From Scylla paramamosain (taxonomy: Eukaryota > Arthropoda > Malacostraca > Decapoda > Portunidae): DNA of 64,000 nucleotides. The stretch covers positions 19,937,591 to 20,001,590 of the forward strand of contig NC_087176.1 in assembly GCF_035594125.1 (NCBI RefSeq), written 5' to 3'. The notes beneath the pieces were generated by a model that saw only the letters and a program-made list of their open reading frames with translations, did not search any database and was not told the origin of the DNA. Both the position numbers and the translations under genes were made by a program. Of the stretch, positions 22,205 through 38,984 are shown in pieces (positions within the stretch are counted from its first letter, which is position 1; each line of letters starts with the position of its first letter).

Positions 22205-22236
<32 letters not shown>
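21323..22236 (+). mobile_element. GC-rich 5'-truncated LINE, family E, with intact C-terminal RT
   Basis: Starts right after a (GT)n/(CA)n stretch and is open to 22103: INDALTDTPHRWKYVDDCTV, then GVTVDDQLTWKQHVASTVRS, PTDELRGVYLTFILPKLMYA and SVQKRACRVILGPAYTTYEE. It carries the YVDD catalytic box and the usual LINE C-terminal thumb pattern. The coding part is visibly richer in G+C than its surroundings. It ends AATAAACCGTTTATT and a (TTA)n tail, as in L2/CR1-type elements. It was cut at the RT palm, so it cannot be autonomous. Confidence 0.8.

Positions 22237-22263
<27 letters not shown>
22208..22263. repeat. (TTA)n(CA)n compound microsatellite
   Basis: The (TTA)n is the tail of LINE E; the (CA)n joins it to LINE B2. 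Confidence 0.93.
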
Positions 22264-22265
<2 letters not shown>

Positions 22266-23786
22266 GTTTGCAATGTAGGTACAAGCAGAAGAGATAATTA
22301 GTGGGTCTTGGAGGTTGTCTGGAGATGAAGAATATAAAAATGTATGGATAAACAGGGATATGGATGAGATTGAAAGGTTGAAGCAAAAGGAGCTGATAGA
22401 TGAGGCTAAACAAAAAGACAAACAACAAAAAGAGAAGTTTTTCTGAAGAGTAAGAGACATGAGAATAAAGAAATGGTACATCAAACAGTATGTTATACTA
22501 ATGTAAATGGATTAATGTCAACAAAGATGGAATTAAATGAGTTATTAAACAGAACCACACCAGATGTTGCTGTATTATGTGAGACAAAATGGAAAAATGA
22601 ATCGGGAACTCCTGACACTGGTAAATATGATTTATGGATGAAAAACAGAAGTGACAAGGGAGGAGGGGGGGAGTGATCATTCTGACTAAAAAGTGTGTTG
22701 AAGTGGGGAGGGTAATAAAAAGTGAAGACAAGTCTGAAATTCTACAAGTGATGATTAGAAGTGGAAAAGAAAGGATAATGAATTATGTAGGAGTGTATGT
22801 GCTTGGCAAAAAGAAGAGCATGAAGAGACGTTGGTAGATGTGTTAAAAGGTCTTGAAAAGATAGTGATGGAAAGTAGTGATATAGTTATTGTTGGTGATT
22901 TTAGTTGTAAGGAGATAAAGTGGGAAACACTGACAACTACTAGAAGTGAGACCTCATGGAGTAATAGACTGTTAACCTGAACAGTGGAAAACTTGATGAC
23001 TCAGTGGGTAGACTGTGATATAAGATTTAGTGGAAGAGATAGACCATCAAGACTTGATTTAGTATTTACCAAGGACATGGAAATAATTGAAACAATACAC
23101 TATGATAGCCCTCTAGGTAAAAGTGATCACATGTTGATGGAATTTAATTTGAAAAATGAAAATGTAATTAATCACTGATGAAAATTATAAGGTAAGAAGA
23201 TTTAAATATAGTAAAGATGATTTTGAAAAATTAAGAAAGTAGTTTGTTGCCATGGGCTGGAAAGACTTTGAAGATGTAGATGTTCCAGAAAATGAGATGA
23301 ATTTATAAGGAAATATAATTCTGCTGTGGAGAAATTTGTACCTAAAGGAGGAGTGAGATGTAGAAAGGGTAAAGAATGGTTCAATACATAATGCAAAGAA
23401 ACTACAAATTGTAAATCAAATGGTTGGAATAGATGGAAGAAGAGGAAAACTGAGAGCAGATGGGAGGAATATACTGATGCTAGAAACAAGTACATTGAGA
23501 TAATAAGAATGGAGAAAAGAAACTACAAAAGAGATATAATAGATAAGTGTATAAATGAACCCAAACAGGACATGGTGGATGTTATGAACAATAGTTTCAG
23601 ATTGTTATTTACTGTGGAAGGGGAGTTTGATGCTGGAAGGGATAAGTTGGTGAGATATATACTGAGTGCAGTCCCAGTCAGTTATGAGGAAATACTTAAG
23701 ATGATGGAAAAACTTGAAGTAATTAAAGCATCTGATCCAGATGGAGTACCAAACAAGATATTGAAGACCAGTGTCCTTGAATAGTG
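22264..23786 (+). mobile_element. LINE family B (copy B2), 5' part, split by A2
   Basis: The endonuclease region reads VCYTNVNGLMSTKMELNELL, PDVAVLCETKWKNE and IVGDFSCKEIKWE. The RT start reads YKRDIIDKCINEPKQDM and IKASDPDGVPNKILKTSV. The element then breaks at 23786, where the poly-T (poly-A in element sense) of a minus-strand family A copy begins. It continues at 26958. Confidence 0.85.
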
Positions 23787-26700
23787 TTTTTTTTTTTTTT
23801 ATGTAGGAGGGACACTGGCCAAGGGCAACGAAAATCCAATAAAAAAAAAAAAAGCCCACCGAGATGCCAGTCCCAGAAAAGTAAAAAAATTGAAGGATAA
23901 GTGTCTTGAAACCTCCTTCTTGAAGGAATTCAATTCATAGGAAGGTGGAAATACAGAAGCAGACAGGGAGTTCCAGAGTTTACCAAAGAAAGGGATCAAA
24001 AATTGAATATAATGGTTAACTCTTGCATTAGAGAGGTGGACAGAATAGGGGTGAGAGAAAGAAGAGTCTTGTGCAGCAAGGCTGTGGGAGGAGGGGAGGC
24101 ATGCAGTTAGCAAGATCAGAAGAGCAGTTAGCATGAAAATAGCAGTAGAAGACAGCTAGAGATGCAACATTGCGGCGATGAGAAAGGCTGAAGACAGTAA
24201 GTTAGAGGAGAGGAGTTGATGAGACGAAAACCATTTTATTCCACCCTGTCTAGAAGAGCGGCATGAGTGGAACCTCCCCAGACATGTGAAGAATACTCCA
24301 TACATGAACGGATAAGGCCCTTGTACAGAGTTAGCAGCCGGGGGATGAGAAAAACTGGCAGAGACATCTCAGAACACCTAACTTCATAGAAGCTGTTTTA
24401 GCTAGAGATGAGATGTGAAGTTTCCAGTTCAGATTATAAGTAAAGGACAGACCGAGGATGTTCAGTGTAGAAGAGAGGGACAGTTGAGTGTCACTGAAGA
24501 AGAGGGGATAGCTGTCTGGAAGGTAGTGTTGAGTTGATAGATGGAGGAATTGAGTTTTTGAGGCATTGAACAATACCAAGTTTGCTTGGTACCAAATACC
24601 AAATTTGGTTTACAAGGTCATTCATGAATAATACGAAGAGAGTGGGTGACAGGACAGAACCCTGAGGAACACCACTGTTAATAGATTTAGGAGAACAGTG
24701 ACCGTCTACCACAGCAGCAATAGAACGGTCAGAAAGGAAACTTGAGAGAAAAATAGAAGCCATAGGGGGGTAATTTGGAAATCAAGACTTCGTGCCAGAC
24801 TCTATCAGGAGCTTTTGATATGTCCAAGGCAACAACAAAAGTTTCACCAAAATCTCTAAAAGAGGATGACCAAGACTCAGTAAGGAAAGCCAGAGGATCA
24901 CCAGTAGAGCAGCTTTGACGGAACCCATACTGGGAATCAGATAGAAGTTTGTGAAGTGACAGATGTTTAAGTATCTTCCTGTTGAGGATAGATTAAAAAA
25001 CTTTAGATAGGCAGAAAATTAAAGCAATAGGACAGTAGTTTGAGGGATTAGAACGGTCGCCCTTTTTAGGAACAGGTTGAATGTAGGCAAACTTTCAGCA
25101 AGAAGGAAAGGTAGATGTTGACAAACAGTGCTGAAAGAGTTTGACTAGGAAAGGTGCAAGCACGGAGGCACAGTTTCGGAGAACAATAGGAGGGACCCCA
25201 TCAGGTCCATAAGCCTTCCGAGGGTTTAGGCCAGCAAGGGCATGGAAAACATCATACTGAAGAATTTTAATAGGTAGCATGAAGTAGTTAGAGGGTGGAG
25301 GAGAGGGAGGAACAAGCCCAGAATCGTTCAAGGTAGAGTTTCTAGCAAAGGTTTTAGCAAAGAGTTCAGCTTTAGAAATAGATGTGATGGTAGTGGTGCT
25401 ATCTGGTTGAAATAAAGGAGGGAAAGAAGAAGAAGAAGCAAAGTTATTGAAGATATTTTTGGCTAGATGCCAGGAGATATTTTTGGCTAGATGTCAGAGA
25501 GTCATGAGGGTAGTTAGATCTTGAAAGATTTTGACACTTTCTATTAATGAAGGAGTTTTTGACTAGTTGGAGAACAGACTTGGCATGGTTCCGGACAGAA
25601 ATATAAAGTGCATGAGATTCTGGTGATGGAAGGCAAAAGTACCTTTTGTGGGCCACCTCTCTATCATGTATAGCACGAGAACAAGCTGTGTTCAACCAAG
25701 GTTTGGAAGGTTTAGTCCAAGAAAAAGAGAGAGGAATGAATATATGCCTCCATGCCAGACACTATCACCTCTGTTATGCGCTCAGCACACAAAGACGGGT
25801 CTCTGACACGGAAGCAGTAGCTATTCCAAGGAAAATCAGCAAAATACCTCCTCAGGTCCCCCCAACTAGCAGAGGCAAAACGTCAGAGGCACCTTTGCTT
25901 AGGGGGATCCTGAGGAGGGATTGGAGTGATAGGACAAGATACAGATATGAGACTGTGATCGGAGGAGCTCAATGGATTAGAGAGGGTGACAGCATAAACA
26001 GAAGGATTAGAGGTCAGGAAGAAGTCAAGAATGTTGGGCATATCTCCAAGATGGTCAGAAATACAAGTAGGGTGTTGCACCAATTGCTCTAGGTCGTGGA
26101 GGATAGCAAAGTTGAAGGCTAGTTCACCAGGATGGTCAGTGAAGGGAGAGGAAAGCCAAAGCTGGTGGTGAACACTGAAGTCTCCAAGAATGGAGATCTC
26201 TGCAAAAAGGGAAGAGTGTCAGAATGTGCTCCACTTTGGAAGTTAAGTAGTCAAAGAATTTCTTAAAGTCAGAGGAGTTAGGTGAGAGATATACAGCACA
26301 GATAAATTTAGTTTGAGAGTGACTCTGTAGTCGTAGCCAGATAGTGGAAAACTCGGAAGATTCAAGAGCATGGACATGAGAGCAGGTTAAATTGTTGTGC
26401 ACATAAATCCAACATCCAGCTTTGGATTGAAAATGAGGATAGAGAAAGTAGGAGGGAACAGAAAAGGGGCTACTGTCAGTTGCCTCAGACACCTGAGTTT
26501 CAGTGAGGAAAAGAAGATGAGGTTTAGAAGAGGAGAGGTGGTGTTCTACAGATTGAAAATTAGATCTTAGATCACAAATGTTGCAGAAGTAAATGAAGAA
26601 AAAATTGAGGGGGTGTCAAGATACTTAGGGTCATCATCAGCAGAGCAGTCCAACCAGGGGACATTTGTGGTCCCCTCCCCAGATGAGGACTCCAAAGCTG

Positions 26701-26957
26701 GTGTAGGAGTTGCCATGAATTTTGAAATTTTGAGTGAAGGTTGTGTGTGTTATTAGGTGCTTGTAGTTTTGTGTGGAGGAAGAGAGTTGTCTTTATAGGG
26801 CAGGCTGTGACTGCCCCCTTGTGTTGTGAGACACAAAAGGAAAAGTTCAGTGAGGTCACAGCTAGTTTAATGATAAGTTCACAGTACCCCCTGATCCAGT
26901 GCTTTAGACCTCACTGGGAGTAATTATTGTTTTAGCAGGTGTCTACTGCCTCTTCCT
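23787..26957 (-). mobile_element. LINE family A (copy A2), near full length, nested in B2
   Basis: The 5' end at 26957 matches A1 and A7. Endonuclease fragments ([32 protein letters not shown]), RT fragments (GLNPRKAYGPDGVPPIVLRN; GVPQGSVLSPTLFVLFMND) and the shared 3' end (CTTGGCCAGTGTCCCTCCTA) occur in order. A T14 run marks the poly-A tail. A deletion removes the YADD region (compare 24590-24620). Multiple frame breaks are present. Confidence 0.87.
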
Positions 26958-30057
<3,100 letters not shown>

Positions 30058-31085
30058 ACATAAAACGCACCTTTTTTCTCCCCCAAAAACGTCTCAGAAA
30101 ATGAGCCTGCATCTTATAAGACCAAGGTTCAGCTTTGGGACAGTGGCCAGTGGTAAGTCTGTGGCAACAGTGGCCCTTAGATCAAATCCCAAACATCTTC
30201 ACACACATAAACAAAGTGATGATCAATTCTATACCACAAAAACAACTCTTTTTTACAAGATAACAATGCATAACAGGTCATACTTACTAGTAATTCACAT
30301 AAAATAACACCAGTCAGGAAGAAATTAGGTGATGACTCTTACATTTCATGTACCAAAACAAACTTGCAGTTGGTTGCAAACCAAACCTGGTGACAGCTGC
30401 AGGATTCACTGCGTTTCTTAGTATGATGCCATTATTCCTTAGGTAAGACACACCTCCATACAACTGGAATTGTACCTATCTTTTAAGATTCTTACCTTGC
30501 ATACATGTTCAACAAAACTTGAAGCTAATGAGAAACTATTGCATTCTTAAAAAATAGCTTACTACCTAACAAAATAAAAGATTTTATAAGTGAAGAGAGT
30601 GTCATGAAGTAGGGTGACTCACAGTGATGGTTTGTACTGAATATTTCAAATAAAAATACATTGTAGAGAATAAGGTGAATCTGTTTTCACACATCCTTAT
30701 GCTTTGAAAATGTACTAAAATATACAACTAGGATCATGTGTAGGATGATGATAAAAAAATGTGATGTACAAACTTTATTACAATCTGGCCTCTGACAATG
30801 TCACTGTCTATGCCACATTTGTTTACATCTCACAGCAGAATTAGTCTAAATACTGGTGTTGGTAGGTCCTAGCAAATATTAAGGTTTTTTAAATGTAAAA
30901 TATTGAGATCTAATAAGGATCTGAATACATATAAGAGGGCTTCAAATGTCAGGTGAAACCCTCCACTTCATATTCAGAGCTTAAACCTGTTTACTTACTT
31001 TTTTTTTTTTTTTTATGCCTGCCCAAACTGAGGTGCGTCTTATTGAGTCCATGTGTCTTATAAGCCATTAATTATGGTATAATGA
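30058..31085. mobile_element. Possible DNA transposon with degenerate termini
   Basis: The left end (AAAACGCACC, then CTGCATCTTATAAGACC) and the inverted right end (GGCTTATAAGACACATGG, then AATAAGACGCACCTCAG) share the GCGTCTTATAAG-type terminal words seen at the ends of several animal DNA transposons. No transposase remains between them. The inverted pairing is imperfect, so the extent is a guess. Confidence 0.35.
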
Positions 31086-31219
31086 AATACGAATAAGTGT
31101 CTGCATCCAGCATTTGAAGAAATTGCATAAACAATATGAAAATATTTCATTCATGCTGGCTAATATTAGGCACTGATTTAGTGTTGTCATAAGCTCAAAA
31201 GTTTTTTGTACTCCGATTG

Positions 31220-31328
<109 letters not shown>

Positions 31329-31953
31329 CACAAGCCCAGTGACACATCATAAAGAGTTAAGACTGCTAAACAGAGAGGGAAACCTGTGACCATAGTCCTC
31401 ATGAGTAAATAAAAAAAACTTATGTCCGTAGATATGCAAAATAACTTGTTTGCTGATTGTACTACATGTAGCCCTTCATCTCTCAAATTATAATGCAATA
31501 TTTTTCAGGTACCAAAGATTTTTCAAGGGGAGTGCATTAATGATGCATATATCGAGTTTGTCTAAATCTGAAATGTTTGAGGTGCATTTATCACATTTAA
31601 ACCTAGTCAATTTCACATAAAGCAATGGCAATCAAGTGGAATAGAGAAGCTCCAGTGGGGAATTATATGAAACAGACATTTTCTGATGTTGCTGTATCAT
31701 ATGCTTAATTGCCATACTTTTAAACCTTCTGCCAATGCTGGTGATCACCTGGCCAAACTGCACCAGACAATCAAGATAGTGGGGAAGTCCTTACTTTCAA
31801 AAATCCAAAGTTCACCAAGGTTGTCAATCAGTGGGGTGGGCAAGCATGAGTGGTCACCAATGCTTACATCTCATATTCCTGCCCAACTCAGCACATCACT
31901 GACAGAAAAAAATGTATGAGAAACACGAATTTGTTTACATCTGCTGCAGTCAC

Positions 31954-32166
31954 CATGGCAACCAGCAAAGAAGTGACGGTTTGTTGGGCTACTCCTTTAT
32001 CATTTTTTGATAAGGAAATCCTCATTAACATGGTAAAAGAGCATATTAATGTAATAAATAACAAGAACACAAAGTTTTATACAGTAAACAAGAAGGCAAT
32101 GGAGTGGTTAAGAAGTTTTGTGATGAGTGGGCATCACAAGACTCACCAGCACGTGAGGAAAATGTG
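31954..32166 (+). pseudogene. Myb/SANT-like fragment
   Basis: The plus strand reads MATSKEVTVCWATPLSFFDK, then EILINMVKEHINVINNKNTK and KAMEWLRSFVMSG. The F--KE-L--LV-EH-DVI--K--D pattern resembles Myb/SANT-like domains found with Harbinger and in zeste-type regulators. It is short and lacks the rest of a protein. It may be a transposon relic. Confidence 0.35.
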
Positions 32167-32192
32167 AAAAAACATCAGAAATGGATGTGAAA

Positions 32193-32960
<768 letters not shown>

Positions 32961-34944
32961 TTGTTTACTAATTTGTACATTGTTATCAGGTCTCCTCTTA
33001 TTCTTCTCTCTTGTAGTGTTGGTAATCCCATCTCTTCAAGTCTTTCTTCATAGCATAAGTCTTTCAGTTCTGGTACCATCTTTGTTGCTATCCTCTGTAT
33101 TCTTTCCAGTTTCTGTATATCTTTTTTTCCTATTTGGAGCCCAAACTAACGCTGCGTGCTCCAATTTAGGTTATATCATTCTTGTTATAATTTTCTTCAT
33201 TATTTCTCTATCTAAATAGTTAAATGCCACCCTAATGTCTGTTAAAAGGCTGTATGTAGAGCCAAATATTATGTTTATGTGCCTTCTTTTTCTTCATGAA
33301 TTTTTTGTTATTATTTCTCTTCCCATTTTGTAATTCAATGAAGATATCTTTTTACTTTTTCCTATTTCCAACACATGGCATTTTCTGGCATTGAATTCTA
33401 GTTTCCATCTTTGGCTCTATGTATGTATCTTGTCAATATCCTTTTGTAACTCCTTGCAGTCATTTTCATCCTTTACTATTTTCATTATTTTTGCATCATC
33501 AGCAAAAAGGTTTATATAACTATTTAGATCCTCTGTCATATCATTTACATATATTTGAAACATAATAGGTGCCAACACAGATCCTTGTGGTACCTCACTT
33601 GTCACTTTGCGCCAACTTGAATTAGTGTCTCTGATTACTGTTCTCAATTCCCTCCCTTGTCAATAATCTTCTGTCTATCTCAACATTGCTCCCTTTAGCC
33701 CTCCTTCATTCTCTGACTTCCACATAAGACTTTTGTGTGGAACTTTATCAAATGCTTTTTTAGAGATCCAGGTGTACTGCACAAACCCATCCATCCCTCT
33801 CTTGCACTCCATCTATTACTCTTGTACAGAAGCTCAGTAGATTTGTGACACAGGATATCCCTTTCCTGAATCCAAATTGATTGCTTGCTTACAATACTTG
33901 TTAGTGCCACTAGTCTGTAATTCAATGGTTCCATTTAACTTCCCTGTTTGTATATTGGGACTTTGTTAGCTCTTTTCCATTCCCTTGGTACTTTTCCTTC
34001 TCTCAACAAGCTGTTAATTATATCCCATATGGGTTTTTCCATTTGTTCTCTGCATTCTTTTAATATCCATCCATTTACTTGATCTGGTCCCACAGCTTTT
34101 CTAACATCCAGCTCTTCAGCAGTTTCTTGATTTGTTGTCTCTTTACTTGTATTTCCTGTATTCCCTCATTCTGTGATACCACTTTCAGTGCCACAAAATC
34201 AGTTTCCTTTGTAAATGTGGACTGAAAACTCTCATTCATTAGTTCACTCATCTCCTCAGTAGTTTCATAAATTCTTCCTTCTCTTCTTAACTTGTTTATG
34301 TCATCCCTATGTTTCATTTTCCTGTTTATGTATCTGTAGAAGAGTTTGGGCTCTTCCTTGCATTTTCTTATTATCTCACTTTCAAAATTTCTTTCTTCTT
34401 CTTTTCTTATTATACCATATTCATTCCTTGCCTTTCTGTATTCTTCCCTAGTATTTGTGTTCAGTTGTCTCATCATTTCCTCCAAGCCCTGTCCTTTTTC
34501 CTTTTTGCTTCTACTCACCTGCCATTATACCATTCATGCTTCCAAATTTACACTTTATAACTTGGCACAAACTGTTGCACCCCCTCTCTATACTTACTCA
34601 AAAATATCTCATTTTTCTTGCACTACTTTACCTTTAAATAGTTCTTCCCAGTTAATTTCTCCATAAAATTTATTAAGTTCTGCAAAGTTTGCCTTAGAAT
34701 AGTTCTGTCTCCCATTTCAAAATTGTTCATTCCTGTGCAACACTTTTTCCTCCTGTGGCATTATTTCTATTGTCACATGATCACTTCTTCCCAGTGGACT
34801 CAGACAATGTATACTTGGTCTACTTTCTGGGATTTTTTGTAAACACTACGTCCAACTGTGATGGTTCTTCTTCTTTGTATCTTGTAAGTTCGTTCACCCA
34901 CTGTCTCATTGTATTCACCATCATGGTAAGCATGGTATGGTGGT

Positions 34945-35870
34945 GATATCACCATGCACTTTTTCACGTCTTTTCGTAGACGTCCAACCCTTCAGGAAGA
35001 AAACAGTTCATGCAGGGAAGCCACACAACGCCTGACTTCTGATCTCTCAAAAATTTCTGATCGGAGTAAAGCAAACTTGGTATTGTTCAATGCCTCAAAA
35101 ACTCAATTCCTCCATCTATCAACTCAACACAACCTTCCAGACAACTATCCCCTCTTCTTCAATGACACTCAACTGTCCCCCTCTTCTACACTGAACATCT
35201 TTACTTATATTCTGAACTGGAAACTTCACATCTCATCTCTAGCTAAAACATCTTCTATGAAGTTAGGTGTTCTGAGACATCTCCGTTATTTTTTCTCACC
35301 CTTCCAGCTACTAACTCTGTACAGGAGCCTTATCTGTCTATGTATGGAGTATGATTCACATGTCTGGGGGATTCCACTCATACCAGTCTTCTAGACAGGA
35401 TGGAATCAAAAGCTTTTCATCTCATCAACTCTCTTCTGTCTTCAGCCTCTTTCTCATTGCTGCAATGTTGCATCTCTAGCTGTCTTCTACCACTATTTTC
35501 ATGCTAACTGCTCTTCTGATCTTGCTAACTGCACGTCTCCCCTCCTCCCATGGCCTCACTGCACAAGACTTGTTTCTCTCACCCCTGTTCTGTCCACCTC
35601 TCTAATGCAAGAGTTAACCAGTATTCTCAGTCAGTCACTCATCCCTTTCTCTGGTAAACTCTGGAACTCCCTGCCTGCTACTGTATTTCCACCTTCCTAT
35701 GATTTGAACTCTTTCAAGAGGGAGGTTTCAAAACACATATCCTTCAATTCTTGACTACTACTTCTGACCCAATCCAGGTCTGGTATCACAGTGAGCTTTT
35801 TTTTTATTGGATTTTTGTTTCCCTTTGCCAGTGTCCCTCCTACATAAAAAAAAAATAAATAAGTAAATAT
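34945..35870 (+). mobile_element. 5'-truncated LINE family A (copy A3), nested in B3
   Basis: Starts inside RT (CACTTTTTCACGTCTTTTCG), runs through [20 protein letters not shown] and [20 protein letters not shown], and ends with CAGTGTCCCTCCTACATAAA and a poly-A. The flanking DNA on both sides is family B (ETMRQWVNE-type downstream, GSWSEL upstream). Confidence 0.82.
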
Positions 35871-37022
35871 ATATGAAAAATAAGTTCACTCCATGACCCA
35901 ACATTTTCTTTCACTTCCATCTTCTGCCAGTTCATTCCTTTAGTGTTGAAGCTGCCTACTAAAAGCACTTTGTTACTTTTCCTTATCATTTCCTGTGCTA
36001 TTTCTTGTTTTTAGTTGTATAGTTTTATATCCATCAGTCTCCCATGCATTAGTTTTTGGTGGTACGTACATCACAGTAACTTTCCTTTTTTTCATTTCAT
36101 TTGATCTTAATCACAACACTCAAAGTTTCTGCTATTCCATCGACATATTCCACTTCCTCAACAACAATATCCTCTTTTACCAATATCATTGTTCCTCTTC
36201 CTCCCTTTCCTTTTCTGTCTCTCCTCCATGCACTACAACCTTCCTTTGCAAATTCCAACTTTATTTCCTCTTAGTGTAATTTCCATTAAATAAACCACAT
36301 CTGGTTTATTGTTCTTTAGGTAGCCTTTAAGTTCCATTTGGCTGAACACCAAACCATCTACATTAGTATACATAATCTTTAAACTTCTGCTTGGTGTGGT
36401 ATCTTTGTGGCACCATTTCCTCACTTTCATGTCCACAACTTTCCAAGCAAATCTCCTCGCTTGTTCTTGTGTTCTCTCCTCATTTTTTGACTGGGCCTCT
36501 ACTCTACTACTTTCCTCTACTTTATTCTTTCAGTTTACTTCTCTCTCCTTTATTCATATTTATTCATTCCTTCTACTTTAGCCAATTTTCTTGTTCTTTG
36601 CAAGACATATTTCACTGCTGTTTGTGCCATGAATCTTATTTTCATTGGTCTTGTTCCATTTTCATTGTATTTTTCAATCCTGTAAACCTCTTCAATTTGT
36701 TCAACTATCTCCTCTCATTCCTCTGCCACTTCTGCTATAATTTCCTTAGTCTTTTTTGCCTCTTCTTTCTCTCTAGCTATTTTCATTAGTAAGTTCTTCT
36801 CCTTGACCCCAAATACCACCACAAACATCTTTCTCTGTACGATGTCTCTCACAAGATTACTTTTTTCCTTTATTATTTTAATCAATTGCTTTTCCATGTC
36901 CTTATTGTGTTCCTGTTGCTGTTGCCTTATGATCTTATCTATATTCACCTTTTGTTGTTGTTCTCTCTCTTCTTTCCAACTTTTGACTTCTGCTGTCACT
37001 GACTCTTTCACTTTCCCAACCT

Positions 37023-37026
<4 letters not shown>

Positions 37027-37087
<61 letters not shown>
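37027..37087. repeat. (CT)n inside the ORF1 region of LINE B3
   Basis: Interrupts the K/E-rich coiled coil; in element sense it encodes a run of E-R. Confidence 0.93.
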
Positions 37088-37091
<4 letters not shown>

Positions 37092-37652
37092 AAAGCTTTC
37101 TTTAACTCCTCGTTCTCTTCCTTGAGTTTCTTGATTTCTTTATAGTACTTCTTGTTTAAGTTCACTATTATTGTCACCTCTTCTCTCAGTTCTTTGTTTT
37201 CTTTTTCTCTTTCCATCTTCCTCTTCTTCATCTCTATTATATCACTGGATATCTTTTTACATTGCCACCACCCACCTCTCTCTCTCTTCCTTCCATGTCT
37301 TTATTATTGCTAAGTTATGAATTTATCATATTTTCACATTTTCTTCAATTTTCCATATTTGTTTATTTGTATAAGCTACACTGAGGTCTTCTTCCTTGAA
37401 ACCCTCAAAAATATTTGCTGTGTCCGCCACCATCTTCCTTCTTGGTATCACTGACAAGACAATGTTTACCCATACACTACTCTCCCATTCACCTTTTTGC
37501 TCACTTCCCAATTTACACTTCACTTCCCCTGCACTCACACATCACACAATTCCCTCTTATAGAGACAGGACTCAAGCTCGGGCACCCTGTACAACCAAAA
37601 CTTAGGTAACTCCTTAGAGCTGCTGTGGATGTGTCCAATTAGCTGGGCAGCA

Positions 37653-37654
<2 letters not shown>

Positions 37655-37741
<87 letters not shown>
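37655..37741. repeat. (GT)n microsatellite
   Basis: About 43 units between the 5' end of B3 and the mariner-like element. Confidence 0.97.
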
Positions 37742-37745
<4 letters not shown>

Positions 37746-37752
37746 AACAATA

Positions 37753-38562
37753 CAGGGTGTACCATGAATTAAGGTACATACCTTAGGATATGATAGTTCA
37801 ACTAATCCTAAGTCAAAAATACTCTATACACACACATGTTGTTTGCTTTATTTTGTGAGAAATTAACCTGTAAGTTGTGTGTTGTGGGAGCGGCTTCCCT
37901 GGGATCAGTTTCCTGATGAAGGAAACTGTGGAGATCCACAGGAATAGCCAGCAAGATCCCTTCACCTAACACCAACGGATTTCTTTCCTTTGGGGACTCA
38001 TGAAATCCTTGGTATACAAGAACAAATCACGTTACAGAGAGGAGTTGATTCACAGCATTAAGGAAGCTGCAGAGCAGATAAGGAATGACAGGAGCAAAAA
38101 GATGCACTTTGGCTATCACTTGATTGACAAGGCTTGCCATTTAAATGTCAAGATGATAACTGTCAAAGGGGATGACATTTGCAGTGAACTGCCATGTGTG
38201 TTTTAAAAAGTAGCACTGAATAACCGCTGTATTTCTGTGTTACCTGCACATTTTCTTCACTGGCACATACAAAAATTTAATCTGTTATTTGCTATTTCCT
38301 GTAAGGATTTGACTGCATACAATGTACACAAAAATTTATCAATTAATGCTACGCAGCATCACGCGAGTACGTAGCGAGCCAAGGAGGGGAGGAAGGAGGC
38401 GGAGGCACACCCAGGCAAGCAGCTCCCGCAACTCACAACTTAGCTACACATTAATTTCTCACAAAATAAAACAAAACAGCATATGTGTATAGAGTATTTT
38501 CAACTTAGAATTACTTGAACTATCATACCTAAAGTGTGTACCTAAACTTGCAGGACACCCTG
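37753..38562. mobile_element. Mariner-like element with ~130-bp inverted terminal repeats, internally decayed
   Basis: The left end (CAGGGTGTACCATGAATTAA) and the inverted right end (CAGGGTGTCCTGCAAGTTTA) are flanked by TA at 37751-37752 and 38563-38564, the Tc1/mariner target duplication. The inverted repeats continue for about 130 bp (shared GATAGTTCAA, AATACTCTATACACA and TATTTTGTGAGAAATTAA). The interior reads SLVYKNKSRYREELIHSIKE, which matches the C-terminal end of mariner transposases, plus an out-of-frame relic of their 'LTPTDFF-WG' motif. Only this fragment of transposase remains, so the copy is non-autonomous. Confidence 0.82.
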
Positions 38563-38782
38563 TAAAAACTAAGCAAAACACAACAATCTACTGCTAAAAC
38601 ACAGGGCATTACAAGCTTAATTCCTATACAGTTATTTCCAGTAGTCAGGATAAAGTCAGGTTACACTGGTTTAGGTAACATAAGGTAAGACTAGATTCAC
38701 ATGTATACACGTGCAGGCACACTATATGTACACACCAGCATATGTGAGGAAATGGTACAGCCTCTCCTGGGAGTCCACGTAC

Positions 38783-38859
38783 CTTCCTATCTTGGTCACT
38801 TCAGACGCGCCTCTTCTGGTAATGCAGACAGTGACATTCATTCGCCTCCAACAAAGGCC
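38783..38859 (-). other. Possible exon, weak
   Basis: Between acceptor CTCATAACAG and donor GTACGTG one frame is open: GLCWRRMNVTVCITRRGASE, then VTKIGR. It cannot join the candidate exon at 39348-39453 directly in frame (the joined frame hits TGA), so another exon would be needed between them or one of the two is false. The product is not recognised. Confidence 0.25.
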
Positions 38860-38984
38860 CTGTTATGAGAGTTAAGGATGTGAGGTAAGGCTACAGCTTG
38901 AAATGTGCATTCCCCAATATCCCAGTGCCTTTTCTTTATTAACAGGCTCTAATAGTGTTTGGAGCTCCCGTGATTGGAGTGGTA

